From positions 1-24,429 of the forward strand of contig JBGCFB010000323.1 in NCBI GenBank assembly GCA_045106685.1: a DNA stretch of 24,429 nucleotides, given 5' to 3'. Made by a program: the position numbers and the translations under genes. Source of the DNA: JAUIGE01 sp045106685 (lineage in GTDB: Bacteria; Bacteroidota; Bacteroidia; J057). The notes beneath the pieces were generated by a model. The model was not told the DNA's origin, searched no databases, and saw nothing but the letters and a program-made list of their open reading frames with translations. Numbering within the stretch: the first letter of the stretch is position 1; each line of letters starts with the position of its first letter. This document shows, in pieces, positions 7,400-15,385 of this stretch.

Positions 7400-8763
7400 T
7401 GATAGGATTGTATAAAAAATTACCTGTTTGGCTTCAGGATTGGGCGATTACGTACCAAAACACCAAGGTCTACGCGTACAAATTCGGAGCAAAACCTTTT
7501 ACTCGGCCCATCGGAAAAGTCGTAAACGAGATGAAGGCAGAGCCCTTTTTACTCAATGACGACAAAAGCGGAAACCGGCTTCAGGAGCTCTTGCGTTATA
7601 TCAAACAGCACGTCCCGTATTATCGTGAGCATGCGGAAATATATGTTCCTATTCGTCAGGAACAGGACTTGCCCCAATGGCCCCTTTTTCAAAAAAATAA
7701 ACTCCGAAAGCACGCCGCAGAACTGGTATCCGACGAAGTGACAGCGAGCAATAGTGTTTCGTTTAAAACCAGCGGAAGTACGGGCGCACCTCTCAAAGGC
7801 TACTTCGCGATTGAGGATATGAACATCCGATTCAAAGCCTTGCTTGCATCGATGATTGCCTTTGGGATCGATCTCAACAAGCCATATGCACGCTTTCCAG
7901 GCCACGACATTGCGCCAAAAGGAAGGCCTTACCGCAAGGATTTACTCAATCAGCATCTACTCTTTTCGATATTTCACCTTTCACCCAAAACCGCCCCACA
8001 ATATCATCAGGCGCTGGTAAAGCACCAGATTGAAGCCCTGGAAGGCTACCCTTCTGTATTGCATAATGTGGCACGCATGTTTCAGCAACAAGGATTAGAA
8101 ACGCCTAAGTTGAAACATATTCTAACGACTGGTGAAAAACTGCATCCGTACCAAAAGGACGATTTGGAACGCATTTTTGGAGCAAAAGTCTTTGACTACT
8201 ACGGCTCCAGCGAAGGCTCCATTTTTGCCTATACCTGCACCGAAGGAAAGCTTCACTGCTCCAATGTTACAGGGCTTCTAGAGGTGTTGGACAAAGCAGG
8301 CAATCCAACTCCGGCTGGAGAAGCTGGCCGCATGATCATCACCAGTTTTACAGGAAAATTTTTCCCGTTATTGCGTTATGATATTGGGGATCGCTGTATA
8401 GTTTCCAAAGAGCAAACATGCGCCTGTGGCACAGAGGGGCTTATTTTAGAGGAAATTTTGGGGAGAGATGAAGACGTATTTGTAACCAAAGATGGCAGAA
8501 TATTCAGTCGTTTTTCACTTGCCCTCAAACACCTTCCAGAAGATATTCTAGCTAGTCAACTGGTCCTCTCCAATGCTAAAAGCCGGGCTTTGGTTCGCTA
8601 TATTTCTCCTCACTTAGAACCCTACCAACCTGAGGCATTTCTTCCTTTTATTACCAAAATCCAAAGTATGATTGGGGAATCGTATGCTGTAGAATTTGAG
8701 CAAGTAAGCGAAATTCGTGGCGCACGAGGAAAAACCCCGGCAGTCATCATTGAAGATATATGA
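7399..8763 (+). CDS. PaaK/CapK-like adenylate-forming enzyme (phenylacetate-CoA ligase family)
   Basis: About 454 residues. ATP-binding P-loop-like motif TSGSTGAPLKG (about 124-134), the acyl-adenylate motif FDYYGSSEG and a late RYDIGDRC segment are typical of the phenylacetate-CoA ligase / coenzyme F390 synthetase / CapK group of the ANL superfamily. A CAC-G cysteine pair (TCACGTEG) follows the RYDIGD segment, as in many CapK-like proteins. These enzymes activate a carboxylic acid as AMP ester. Here, flanked by deacetylase and glycosyltransferase, a role in acylating or amidating a surface sugar is likely but unproven. The ATG at 7399 overlaps the previous TGA as TGATG; a GTG one codon upstream (7396) is the alternative start. 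Confidence 0.85.
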   Translation: MIGLYKKLPVWLQDWAITYQNTKVYAYKFGAKPFTRPIGKVVNEMKAEPFLLNDDKSGNRLQELLRYIKQHVPYYREHAEIYVPIRQEQDLPQWPLFQKNKLRKHAAELVSDEVTASNSVSFKTSGSTGAPLKGYFAIEDMNIRFKALLASMIAFGIDLNKPYARFPGHDIAPKGRPYRKDLLNQHLLFSIFHLSPKTAPQYHQALVKHQIEALEGYPSVLHNVARMFQQQGLETPKLKHILTTGEKLHPYQKDDLERIFGAKVFDYYGSSEGSIFAYTCTEGKLHCSNVTGLLEVLDKAGNPTPAGEAGRMIITSFTGKFFPLLRYDIGDRCIVSKEQTCACGTEGLILEEILGRDEDVFVTKDGRIFSRFSLALKHLPEDILASQLVLSNAKSRALVRYISPHLEPYQPEAFLPFITKIQSMIGESYAVEFEQVSEIRGARGKTPAVIIEDI

Positions 8764-9836
8764 GCCTTCGCATCGCATTTTTAATTCCGACCCTGGACCC
8801 AGGCGGCGCTGAGCGCCAACTGGTCAATACGGTGCGCGCCCTCGCAGAGCATGACATTCATATTGCCGTCTTTGTCATGCGCGATGCGCATACCCTAAGC
8901 CCGCAGTTGCCTGACACGGTTCAGCTCGAAGTGATAGGAATCAAAGGCAAAGGAAGTTTTGGCGAATTCAGGCGTTTATTTAACAAAATCAGCGCCTTCA
9001 AACCCGATGTACTGCATGGGCAGCTTTATCCTGGCAATCTTATCGCAAGGCTCTACAGACTTACGCGACCCAAGACCAAGGTCGTCAATCATATTCATGG
9101 CCTTGGAGGCTGGATGAAGCCCTGGAATATTTGGGGCGAGCGCCTTACTGGCTGGCTGGCCGATCGCATCCTCACGGTATCGCAACGGTCATACGACATT
9201 CGCCGTCGCCGCGAAGGCTACAGCCTCAAGCGGCTCGCCGTCCAATACAATGCCATCGACACACGTCGTTTTGATGGGCCGCTGCCTGCGGCACAGCCGC
9301 CGCTGATCTTCGGAATGGCTGCCCGGCTTATTCCTTTGAAACGCGTCGACAGAGTCATTCGCCTCATAGGCGCTTTGCGCGAGCGCGGCCTGGATGCACA
9401 ACTTTATATCGCAGGCGATGGACCTGAACGTGCCAATCTCGACGCACTTGTGGAAGAGCTACAACTTTCACAAGCCATTCATTTTCAGGGACTTGTGAGC
9501 GAGATGCCTGCTTTTTACCAAAGCATTCACGTCTTATGCCTAGCATCCGAAACCGAAGATCTTCCGATGGTATTGATCGAGGCCATGGCCTCAGGCCGAC
9601 CTTTTATCGCCTCTGATGTAGGCGGAATTTCGGAACTGACCGCTGAAGGAATTGGCCTACTCGTACCGGATTGGGAAGCGGCTGATTTTCCAGATCAGGT
9701 GCATGATTTTATCGCATCGGTTGACTGGGAAGCGTGCTGGAAACATAACCGCGAAGTCGCTCAAACGCAATTCGATGAGCGCGCGTATGCGCAGCGTTTG
9801 CTGGAGATGTATCGGGGGTTCTTCATTGATAATTAG
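8760..9836 (+). CDS. GT4-family glycosyltransferase
   Basis: 358 residues with two Rossmann halves (GT-B fold). The N-terminal half has the glycine-rich loop DPGGAERQL (13-21), the acceptor side. The C-terminal half has GMAARLIPLKR (185-195), YIAGDGPER and the donor-binding EX7E motif (Glu266 and Glu274 in ETEDLPMVLIEAMASG). It transfers a sugar from a nucleotide donor onto a lipid-linked or polymer acceptor at the cytoplasmic membrane face. It starts inside the stop of the PaaK-like gene (ATGA at 8760-8763) and ends the four-gene set. Its stop codon sits inside the inverted repeat at 9832-9889. The particular sugar cannot be read from sequence. Confidence 0.92.
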   Translation: MSLRIAFLIPTLDPGGAERQLVNTVRALAEHDIHIAVFVMRDAHTLSPQLPDTVQLEVIGIKGKGSFGEFRRLFNKISAFKPDVLHGQLYPGNLIARLYRLTRPKTKVVNHIHGLGGWMKPWNIWGERLTGWLADRILTVSQRSYDIRRRREGYSLKRLAVQYNAIDTRRFDGPLPAAQPPLIFGMAARLIPLKRVDRVIRLIGALRERGLDAQLYIAGDGPERANLDALVEELQLSQAIHFQGLVSEMPAFYQSIHVLCLASETEDLPMVLIEAMASGRPFIASDVGGISELTAEGIGLLVPDWEAADFPDQVHDFIASVDWEACWKHNREVAQTQFDERAYAQRLLEMYRGFFIDN

Positions 9837-9889
9837 TCATTCTTCATTGAAATCGCTAATTGTTCATTATTCATGACCCAATGACTAAT
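9832..9889. terminator. Inverted repeat between convergent genes after the glycan operon
   Basis: ATTAGTCATT (9832-9841) and AATGACTAAT (9880-9889) are perfect 10-base inverted arms around AT-rich sequence with repeated TTCATT words. The left arm contains the stop codon of the GT4 gene. It lies between convergent transcripts (9836 + and 9911 -). A terminator role is inferred from position; the stem is AT-rich and no strong T-run follows. Confidence 0.45.
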
Positions 9890-9910
9890 GATCTAATGAA
9901 ATCTGCGCTG

Positions 9911-10657
9911 CTACAAGCTCACCGTCAAGCTATTGCTCCAGGTATAATATGTAAGAGGAAGTCCGTCTGGTGGGCGGCTATCGTAGAGTAGATAGAAGAC
10001 GGTTCGTAGGGCGAGCTTTTTGGTGATATTGACTTGAAGGCGTGTTTCGGTGGAAAAGCGAAAATCGGAAACTTGTTCCCATTTCGGTTGCCAATAACTT
10101 ACATGGTCGATACGCGCCTGGTCGCTCAGGCGAAAGCCCAGACTGAAGTAGCTGCTTTGTCGATGGTCGCGATGAATTGCCCCAAGTCCGTCGTTAAGTT
10201 CCTCATATTCAAACATATACAATGATCCTACAAAACAACTAAAGGTGTCGTTCTCTGCGAGGCGGAAGCGCATTCCTGCGCCTGTTAGGCCGCGAAGGCG
10301 GAGTAATTGGACCGCATTAAACTGCAATTGCCCAAAGCTTTCCACAATCCAACGCTTGCCAATATCACGATTATAGCGCAAGTGTCCGTAGCCTTGATTT
10401 TGCCCAACAGAGCCATCGATGCTGTTGAGCTTGTATTGCCCAAGCAGCAGCATACGATGCGGCTTACGCAGATATTCTACTCCTGTAAGCAATCCCAGGC
10501 GGGTGCTTTTTCGCACGTTTTGTACGAGGTTGGCACTCAGTGATGCTGTTCCGGTCCAACCTTGTTCTTTTGCTCCGACGCGGAGGCGTTCAGTATTGAT
10601 GATTTGAGCCTGACTAAAACAAGGAATTAGGCAGAGCAAAAAGATCCAGATTCTCAT
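9911..10657 (-). CDS. DUF481-family outer-membrane beta-barrel protein
   Basis: 248 residues with a signal peptide (about 1-18, MRIWIFLLCLIPCFSQAQ). The mature start INTERLRVGAKEQGWTGTASL and following blocks (LLGQYKLN, GYGHLRYNRDI, FGQLQFNAVQLLRLRGLTGAGMRFRL, FVGSLYMFEYEEL) match the DUF481/YdiY-like pattern of alternating strands ending in an aromatic-rich C-terminus (SLTVSL). It is probably a small outer-membrane barrel. Function in Bacteroidota is unknown; the E. coli family member is salt-induced. Its ATG overlaps the trhO stop by one base (TAATG), so it is likely co-translated with trhO even though the two jobs seem unrelated. Confidence 0.85.
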   Translation of the reverse strand: MRIWIFLLCLIPCFSQAQIINTERLRVGAKEQGWTGTASLSANLVQNVRKSTRLGLLTGVEYLRKPHRMLLLGQYKLNSIDGSVGQNQGYGHLRYNRDIGKRWIVESFGQLQFNAVQLLRLRGLTGAGMRFRLAENDTFSCFVGSLYMFEYEELNDGLGAIHRDHRQSSYFSLGFRLSDQARIDHVSYWQPKWEQVSDFRFSTETRLQVNITKKLALRTVFYLLYDSRPPDGLPLTYYTWSNSLTVSL

Positions 10658-11610
10658 TATCCTTGATGGTCCGCTTCGCCTGCATACGTCTTACTATTGA
10701 CGCCGCGGAGGTAATAACCTCTTCCATCAAATTCGCGCTTGCGAGGCGCTTCGGTACATTCCTTTGAACAGCAACCTTCCAGGCTTTTGGTACAATCTTC
10801 ACAAACGAGAAAATGCTCATTGCAATCGGCATTCGCGCAATTGATCATACGCTCGGTTGGGCCATTACAAATTTTGCAAGCGCCCGTAATGACAGGATCG
10901 ACCTCGTTTACAGGTACGACTACGCGCTGGTCAAATACATAACAGCTTCCTTCAAAACCTTCGCCGCCGGCTTCTTTGCCGTAGCGCACGATACCACCGT
11001 GAAGTTGGTACACATCTTCAAACCCATTTTGCGCGAGCCAAACCGACACCTTCTCGCACTTGATTCCTCCAGTACAATAGGTATAAATGGTTTTGTCCTT
11101 AAACTCCGCTAATTCGTCAAGATGATCGGGCAGTTCTCTAAAATTATCAATATCAACCGTGACGGCATTTTTGAATTTACCTACAGCGGTTTCATAATTG
11201 GAGCGAGCGTCGAGGATAACAATATTCTCATCGGTTTCGGCGCGTTTGAGCACTTCTCTAAACTCATCAGGCTCGACATAGCGGCCGCGCTGCTCGGTAG
11301 GGTCGGCTTCTTCTACACCAAAGTGAACGATCTCGTCTTTCACGCGAACGTGAAGTTTGTTGAACGTATGGCCTTCATGGATATCTTCTTTCCACTCTGT
11401 GGCGTGGAATTCAGGGTGTGCTCCCATCATGGCCTTATAGGCCTCTGTGGCCTCTTTTGGGCCAGAGACGGTACCATTGACACCTTCCTTACTGATAAGG
11501 ATGCGCCCCAATAATCCATGTGACAAACAGAAGCGTTCCTGTGCATCACGTTCCGCCTCGGGATCGGCGACTTTCACAAAATTATAATATAGCAGTACCC
11601 GGTAATCCAT
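10657..11610 (-). CDS. trhO: tRNA uridine(34) hydroxylase TrhO (rhodanese-related, YceA family)
   Basis: 317 residues. The N-terminal domain (about 1-105) contains ISKEGVNGTVSG, a family signature. The rhodanese domain (about 115-215) has the catalytic loop CTGGIKCEKV with Cys179. A C-terminal cysteine-rich segment (CKICNG..CANADC..CEDC..CCSKEC) probably binds zinc. Family members hydroxylate U34 of certain tRNAs to ho5U using oxygen. Length and all motifs are normal, so it should be functional. It is transcribed first, with the DUF481 gene coupled behind it, from a strong Bacteroidota-type promoter at 11634-11665, leaving a short leader of about 17 bases. Confidence 0.95.
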   Translation of the reverse strand: MDYRVLLYYNFVKVADPEAERDAQERFCLSHGLLGRILISKEGVNGTVSGPKEATEAYKAMMGAHPEFHATEWKEDIHEGHTFNKLHVRVKDEIVHFGVEEADPTEQRGRYVEPDEFREVLKRAETDENIVILDARSNYETAVGKFKNAVTVDIDNFRELPDHLDELAEFKDKTIYTYCTGGIKCEKVSVWLAQNGFEDVYQLHGGIVRYGKEAGGEGFEGSCYVFDQRVVVPVNEVDPVITGACKICNGPTERMINCANADCNEHFLVCEDCTKSLEGCCSKECTEAPRKREFDGRGYYLRGVNSKTYAGEADHQG

Positions 11611-11633
11611 ATCGATCAGTCATCGTTGATCTG

Positions 11634-11665
11634 CAAAAATACGGACTTATAGGAGATCAACAAAA
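11634..11665 (-). promoter_or_regulatory. Consensus Bacteroidota housekeeping promoter for trhO-DUF481
   Basis: On the minus strand, TTTTG (11665-11661) is followed after 19 bases by TATTTTTG (11641-11634). This matches the Bacteroidota primary-sigma consensus TTTG-N19-21-TAnnTTTG at both elements and in spacing. It lies 24-55 bases before the trhO start codon. It is the best promoter match found in the window. Confidence 0.75.
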
Positions 11666-11688
11666 GGGTTATTGAACTCAAAATTATT

Positions 11689-11788
11689 TTGTCATGTCGA
11701 GCCGCGAAGCTGGCGAGACATCTTGACTTTTAGCTCATAGATCGATAAAGTCAAGATTCCTCCTCAGCTTCGCGAGTCGGAATGACAA
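11689..11788. repeat. Long inverted repeat (about 100 bases) of the TGTCAT..CGA..GAGAC..ATCTT type; probable terminator
   Basis: Two 42-base arms (11689-11730 and 11747-11788) pair imperfectly around a 16-base loop. Matching blocks are TTGTCAT/ATGACAA, CGCGAAGCTG/CAGCTTCGCG and ATCTTGACTTT/AAAGTCAAGAT. The TGTCATxxCGA..GAGACATCTT wording is recognisable as a dispersed intergenic repeat common in Bacteroidota genomes (from memory, not searched). It lies 22 bases past the stop of the response regulator gene and so probably ends that operon, insulating trhO's promoter. Confidence 0.75.
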
Positions 11789-11809
11789 TCTGCCCCATTG
11801 AATGGCTTT

Positions 11810-12577
11810 TTAAAACTTCAATACCTGCTTGATGATCTTTGATTTTTCACGGCTACTAATCACCTCTTTTCCATTCGACAGGACGATTTTGAAGCGGTTT
11901 CCAAACCAGATAATAATCTCCTCCACATGGTTTAGACTGACGATTGCAGAGCGATTTACGCGAAAAAACTGCTCACTGGGAAGCTTTTTTTCAAATGAAT
12001 CCAAGGTATGATTCAACAGATAGGAATGATCAGGTGTATGCAAACGCACACTGCGCTCTTCTACTTCCACACATAAAATATCAGCAAAGTCGATAAGCTT
12101 ATAGCGATCGCGTGTAGGAACAGGTACTTTATTAGAAAAAGGCGTCTTGATTTCCTCTACAATCTCCGCACGACGCAGTTCAAGAATTTTATCCTTATCG
12201 AGTGTTTTTACAATCCCCTGTGTTGCCTTCTGGAGCGTTTCTTTTAAACGGTCTTCATTGAAAGGCTTGAGCAAATAATCGCAGGCATTCAGTTCAAATG
12301 CTTTGATCGCGTGCTCATTATAGGCCGTAGCAAAAACTACTGCAGGCATTTTTTTCAAGCTCACATTTTCCACCACCTCGATACCGTTCATTCCTGGCAT
12401 CTCGATATCAAGAAAGATAAGATCAGGCTTATGCTTATTGATTCCTTCCAACGCGTCAATTCCATTTTCGGCGATATGTACGATTTCGACCATAGGCTGC
12501 TTTTCCAGCAAGCGCTTCATTTTGTTGCGGGCGGGAAGTTCGTCATCGGCGATCAGAACACGTATGGTTTTACTCAT
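11810..12577 (-). CDS. LytTR-family response regulator
   Basis: 255 residues. The receiver domain (about 5-120) has the acidic pair Asp11/Asp12, phosphoacceptor Asp57 (FLDIEMPG) and the conserved lysine in YLLKPF. The LytTR DNA-binding domain (about 150-255) shows PTRDRYKLI, the FFRVNRSAIVSLNHV block and the closing SREKSKIIKQVL. It binds DNA after phosphorylation by the partner kinase. Its ATG overlaps the kinase stop by four bases (ATGA), so kinase and regulator are co-translated in that order. Targets are unknown; a LytTR site would be a pair of short direct repeats, and none stood out in the operon's own leader. Confidence 0.95.
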   Translation of the reverse strand: MSKTIRVLIADDELPARNKMKRLLEKQPMVEIVHIAENGIDALEGINKHKPDLIFLDIEMPGMNGIEVVENVSLKKMPAVVFATAYNEHAIKAFELNACDYLLKPFNEDRLKETLQKATQGIVKTLDKDKILELRRAEIVEEIKTPFSNKVPVPTRDRYKLIDFADILCVEVEERSVRLHTPDHSYLLNHTLDSFEKKLPSEQFFRVNRSAIVSLNHVEEIIIWFGNRFKIVLSNGKEVISSREKSKIIKQVLKF

Positions 12578-14958
12578 GATGTGAAATCGTTAGGAGGTAT
12601 TGATTGTAGCGTAGCTTGGGGAGGTCTTTTTGGAATACGCAAGATAGCACGAGTTCCGTCACCAGTGTTTTCAAAACGTAAAGAATCTTTGTTTTGGTAG
12701 ATATGTGACAAACGTGTGATTACATTGTTTAGTCCCGTTCCCTTATTTATTCTGTCAAAATCGATACCAGGCCCGTTGTCATATACCTCAATGATGGTCA
12801 TTTCGTCCTCAATATACACATCAATCGAGACGATTCCTTTTCCTATAATTTTTCCAATTCCGTGCTTGATGCAATTCTCTATAAGCGTCTGAATAACCAA
12901 GCCTGGAATCATCGTATCATTTGCATCACTATCTGCATCGATCGAAACGAGGATTCGCTCCCCGAAGCGGATTTTCTCGATTTCGAGATAGGTACTCACG
13001 AGTGAAAGCTCTTTTTTAAGCTGGACGAAACGGTCGCCTGAGTGATCGAGTGTATATCTAAAAATAAAGGCCAGATGCTCGACCGCCTCTTCGGCAAGGT
13101 CGGGTGCATCATGTACCAGCGCCGAGATTGTATTGAGGGTATTGAACAAAAAGTGGGGATTGATCTGCGCACGCAATACGGTAAGGTTAGCCTCATAATT
13201 ACTGCGCATAAGCTCGCGCTCACGGTCGAGCAAGGCAAGCACATTGAGTGTCAGATGCGTCTGGCGAGCGAGCTGAAATAGCAGATCAAGATCGGCGAGG
13301 TTATATACACCGCGGCGCTTGCGGCTCAGGAGCAGCATATCAGCATCCTCGTCTTCGGCAGCAAGCGGAAGGGCAAGTACATAGGGCCAAGCTTCGAGTT
13401 TTTCGCGCAAGGCGCCATCGGGGCGCAAGCCTCCCAGCTCCGGACTGATAGCCCAAAACGTGCGTGCAGCGATCAGATCATCTTTCAACTGCTGCTGCCA
13501 GGCTTCTTCTCCTTCGTCCCCCTCGCCCCCTTCCCACCAGCGCGCCTCCGCGCCAAAGTAATCATTGGCTTGCTGGAGCACATCTTCGCGCAAGGTGTCC
13601 GCAGAAGTATAGCGCGGTATACTCGCCAAAAACTCCCTGAAACTATCAAGTTTATTTTGCTGTGTTGTTGTAAAATAGGCACTCAAGCGGCGCTCATTGG
13701 CACGATAAACCCAGCGCCCAGCCAGCAGCGCAAGCAAGAGCACGACAACTTCCAAAATGGTCCGGTAGGGACTATCGGGCAGGATCGCAGTAAAAAGACT
13801 CGTGATCAAAAAGTAGCCCAAAATGCTGAATGCCAGGAAGGCGACTCCCTGCAGGGCACGTGTGACGACGAGGCTGACCTTGCCGAAGCGAAGCTCATTT
13901 TGTGCAGCGTCCAAAAGCGGGAAGTATAATAACAGATGGAGGGCAAAAATATTGATCTCTAATGCCTCCGCAGATTTCGACCAAAGCATCACAAAAAGCA
14001 GGCTTGCTATTCCTACAACTCCCAGCTTCAACCATACGACAAGGCTTTTCCAGTTTTGTCCATCGAGAAGCTCAAGGGCAGTTCCTCCTGCCAGAAAAAT
14101 CAAGAAACTCCCTATACTGGTCTCCATCAGCCAGAACATATGCTCATTAGAAACCGGCTCTTTCCACCATGCGACTGTCCACAGAATAACCGGAATCAGG
14201 CTGGCGGCCATCGTGAGGTGCTGCCAGATATTGAGGGACTTTTTTGATACTAAAAATACTAAGCCATACACCGGTAAAAGCACTGTGATAAAGACGAGTC
14301 CTATTCGGGCGAAGCCTGGCCAGATGAGGTCAGATTCCAGCACTAGGTAAAGGGCATGAACACTTTGCCAAGTCGCGAGTAATAGGCTACATCCTACTAC
14401 CAGTAATAAAGGAAGATAGCGCAGCCATTGGGTTTTGATAATCGGAAACAGGATAAGTGCGACCATCAATGCGACTACGAGTAATAGTCCTGCAAGCCAG
14501 GCTTGTATCCGCCACCAGTTGCCGTGGCGATGTGCCATGTAGGGCAGGACGAAGCCCGATTGGACGCGACGGGTTTCGAAGGTTGCGTCGGTAGGTGCGT
14601 TTTCGGGTGTGATTTGAAAAATAAAGGTTTTGCCCTGTGGGCTGGCGGCCATGAGTCGTTCGGCGGCTTCGGCACTTAGCACTTCCTCATAGTTGATCTT
14701 GCGAAGGCGGTCACCTTGCTGAATGATTTTTTCGGGGAAAGGCTTGTAACGTCTTAAGGGGTGAACTTCGGCAGCGACAATCGCATTATCCGCATTTTCC
14801 CACCGTACCCAGTCTGTGCCAGCGAATCCACTAACCTGAGCACCATCACCAATCATGCGAAGTGTTTTTTCAGCGCTATGTTGGTTCCAAAGCCATGCCC
14901 CCATCAGACCGAGCCAGATAAGCCAAATAGCTAAGGGTCTGATGTTTCGCCTTTTCAT
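12574..14958 (-). CDS. LytS/YehU-type membrane sensor histidine kinase
   Basis: 794 residues. One N-terminal helix (about 9-25), then a periplasmic segment (26-148) with a PDZ-like stretch (IIQQGDRLRKINYEEVLSAEAA, about 79-100). Seven or eight helices follow between 150 and 420, then a GAF-like cytosolic region (about 440-580). The kinase core is of the His_kinase (PF06580) type with phosphoacceptor His602 in INPHFLFNTLN, N-box Asn695 (LIENCIKHG) and G-box DNGPGI (727-732). It should phosphorylate the adjacent LytTR regulator. The signal is unknown; the PDZ-like periplasmic part may sense peptides or envelope proteins, which is inference. The leader just upstream contains a terminator-like hairpin (14984-15028). 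Confidence 0.92.
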   Translation of the reverse strand: MKRRNIRPLAIWLIWLGLMGAWLWNQHSAEKTLRMIGDGAQVSGFAGTDWVRWENADNAIVAAEVHPLRRYKPFPEKIIQQGDRLRKINYEEVLSAEAAERLMAASPQGKTFIFQITPENAPTDATFETRRVQSGFVLPYMAHRHGNWWRIQAWLAGLLLVVALMVALILFPIIKTQWLRYLPLLLVVGCSLLLATWQSVHALYLVLESDLIWPGFARIGLVFITVLLPVYGLVFLVSKKSLNIWQHLTMAASLIPVILWTVAWWKEPVSNEHMFWLMETSIGSFLIFLAGGTALELLDGQNWKSLVVWLKLGVVGIASLLFVMLWSKSAEALEINIFALHLLLYFPLLDAAQNELRFGKVSLVVTRALQGVAFLAFSILGYFLITSLFTAILPDSPYRTILEVVVLLLALLAGRWVYRANERRLSAYFTTTQQNKLDSFREFLASIPRYTSADTLREDVLQQANDYFGAEARWWEGGEGDEGEEAWQQQLKDDLIAARTFWAISPELGGLRPDGALREKLEAWPYVLALPLAAEDEDADMLLLSRKRRGVYNLADLDLLFQLARQTHLTLNVLALLDRERELMRSNYEANLTVLRAQINPHFLFNTLNTISALVHDAPDLAEEAVEHLAFIFRYTLDHSGDRFVQLKKELSLVSTYLEIEKIRFGERILVSIDADSDANDTMIPGLVIQTLIENCIKHGIGKIIGKGIVSIDVYIEDEMTIIEVYDNGPGIDFDRINKGTGLNNVITRLSHIYQNKDSLRFENTGDGTRAILRIPKRPPQATLQSIPPNDFTS

Positions 14959-14983
14959 AGTGGAAAGTTAAAGGCCAAAATAG

Positions 14984-15028
14984 AAAAAAGCTAGGGGACT
15001 CTATCCTATTAGGAGAATCGACCCTAGC
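14984..15028 (-). terminator. Terminator-like hairpin with U-run directly upstream of the kinase start (candidate attenuator)
   Basis: On the minus strand GCTAGGG (15028-15022) pairs with CCCTAGC (14996-14990), with an internal TCCTA-A-TAGGA palindrome between them. The stem is followed at once by TTTTTT and then CTATTTT. This has the form of an intrinsic terminator, but it sits downstream of any likely promoter and about 30 bases before the kinase ATG. The protease upstream already has its own terminator at 15301-15328. Confidence 0.65.
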
Positions 15029-15053
15029 CCTTGCTCTTGTAATTCCAGGACAT
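15024..15053 (-). other. Candidate nine-codon leader ORF (MSWNYKSKG) in front of the terminator-like hairpin
   Basis: An ATG at 15053-15051, preceded by AGGGAA, opens nine codons and stops with TAG at 15026-15024, inside the left arm of the terminator-like stem. The ATG lies in the loop or arm of the preceding hairpin (15046-15065). The geometry resembles a leader peptide, but an ORF this short is expected often by chance. Confidence 0.2.
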
Positions 15054-15294
15054 TTCCCTGTCCTGACACAAATGTGAAAAGAAACACTCTATCTATATAA
15101 TGCAATTGCGCGAACGGTACAAGAGGCAGCGCGTTTGGTAAAAATGGGCGTTTGTTTGGATTTACAAGGGTATGATTGCCATAAAATGTAATAAAATCAA
15201 ACTTCTATTTTGTATAAAAAAAGCCATTAAAGGCCGTATTGGGCGATTATCAATTCAAAAGATATTAAAAGTACCAAATATAAAGGGTAAGAAA

Positions 15295-15328
15295 AATGAA
15301 AAAGTCGACACTTTTACGTGCCGACTTT
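15295..15328 (-). terminator. Intrinsic terminator of the subtilisin-like protease gene
   Basis: AAAGTCG(A)CAC and GTG(C)CGACTTT form a stem at 15301-15328 with a short TTTTAC loop. On the minus strand the stem runs into CTTTTTCATTTTTC. It lies about 58 bases beyond the protease stop codon. Confidence 0.75.
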
Positions 15329-15385
15329 CATCCATTGCTTAGTTCAATCTATTTTTCCTAGTACAAAGAAAAATTCATACCAGAC

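Larger units (their letters stand above)
14959..15300 (-). promoter_or_regulatory. Long leader region of the kinase-regulator operon
   Basis: About 340 bases without a convincing gene, between the protease terminator (15301-15328) and the kinase ATG. In transcription order it holds a possible -7 element TATATTTG (15282-15275), a weaker promoter-like TTG-N20-TATATAGA ending near 15094, a hairpin CAGGACA/TGTCCTG (15046-15065), and a terminator-like hairpin with U-run (14984-15028) only about 30 bases before the start codon. It could hold an attenuator or a small RNA; neither is proven. Confidence 0.4.

Noticed and set aside
13823..14350. 175-codon plus-strand frame inside the kinase gene
   Set aside because: It is antisense to the kinase membrane domain and shows no domain or signal sequence.
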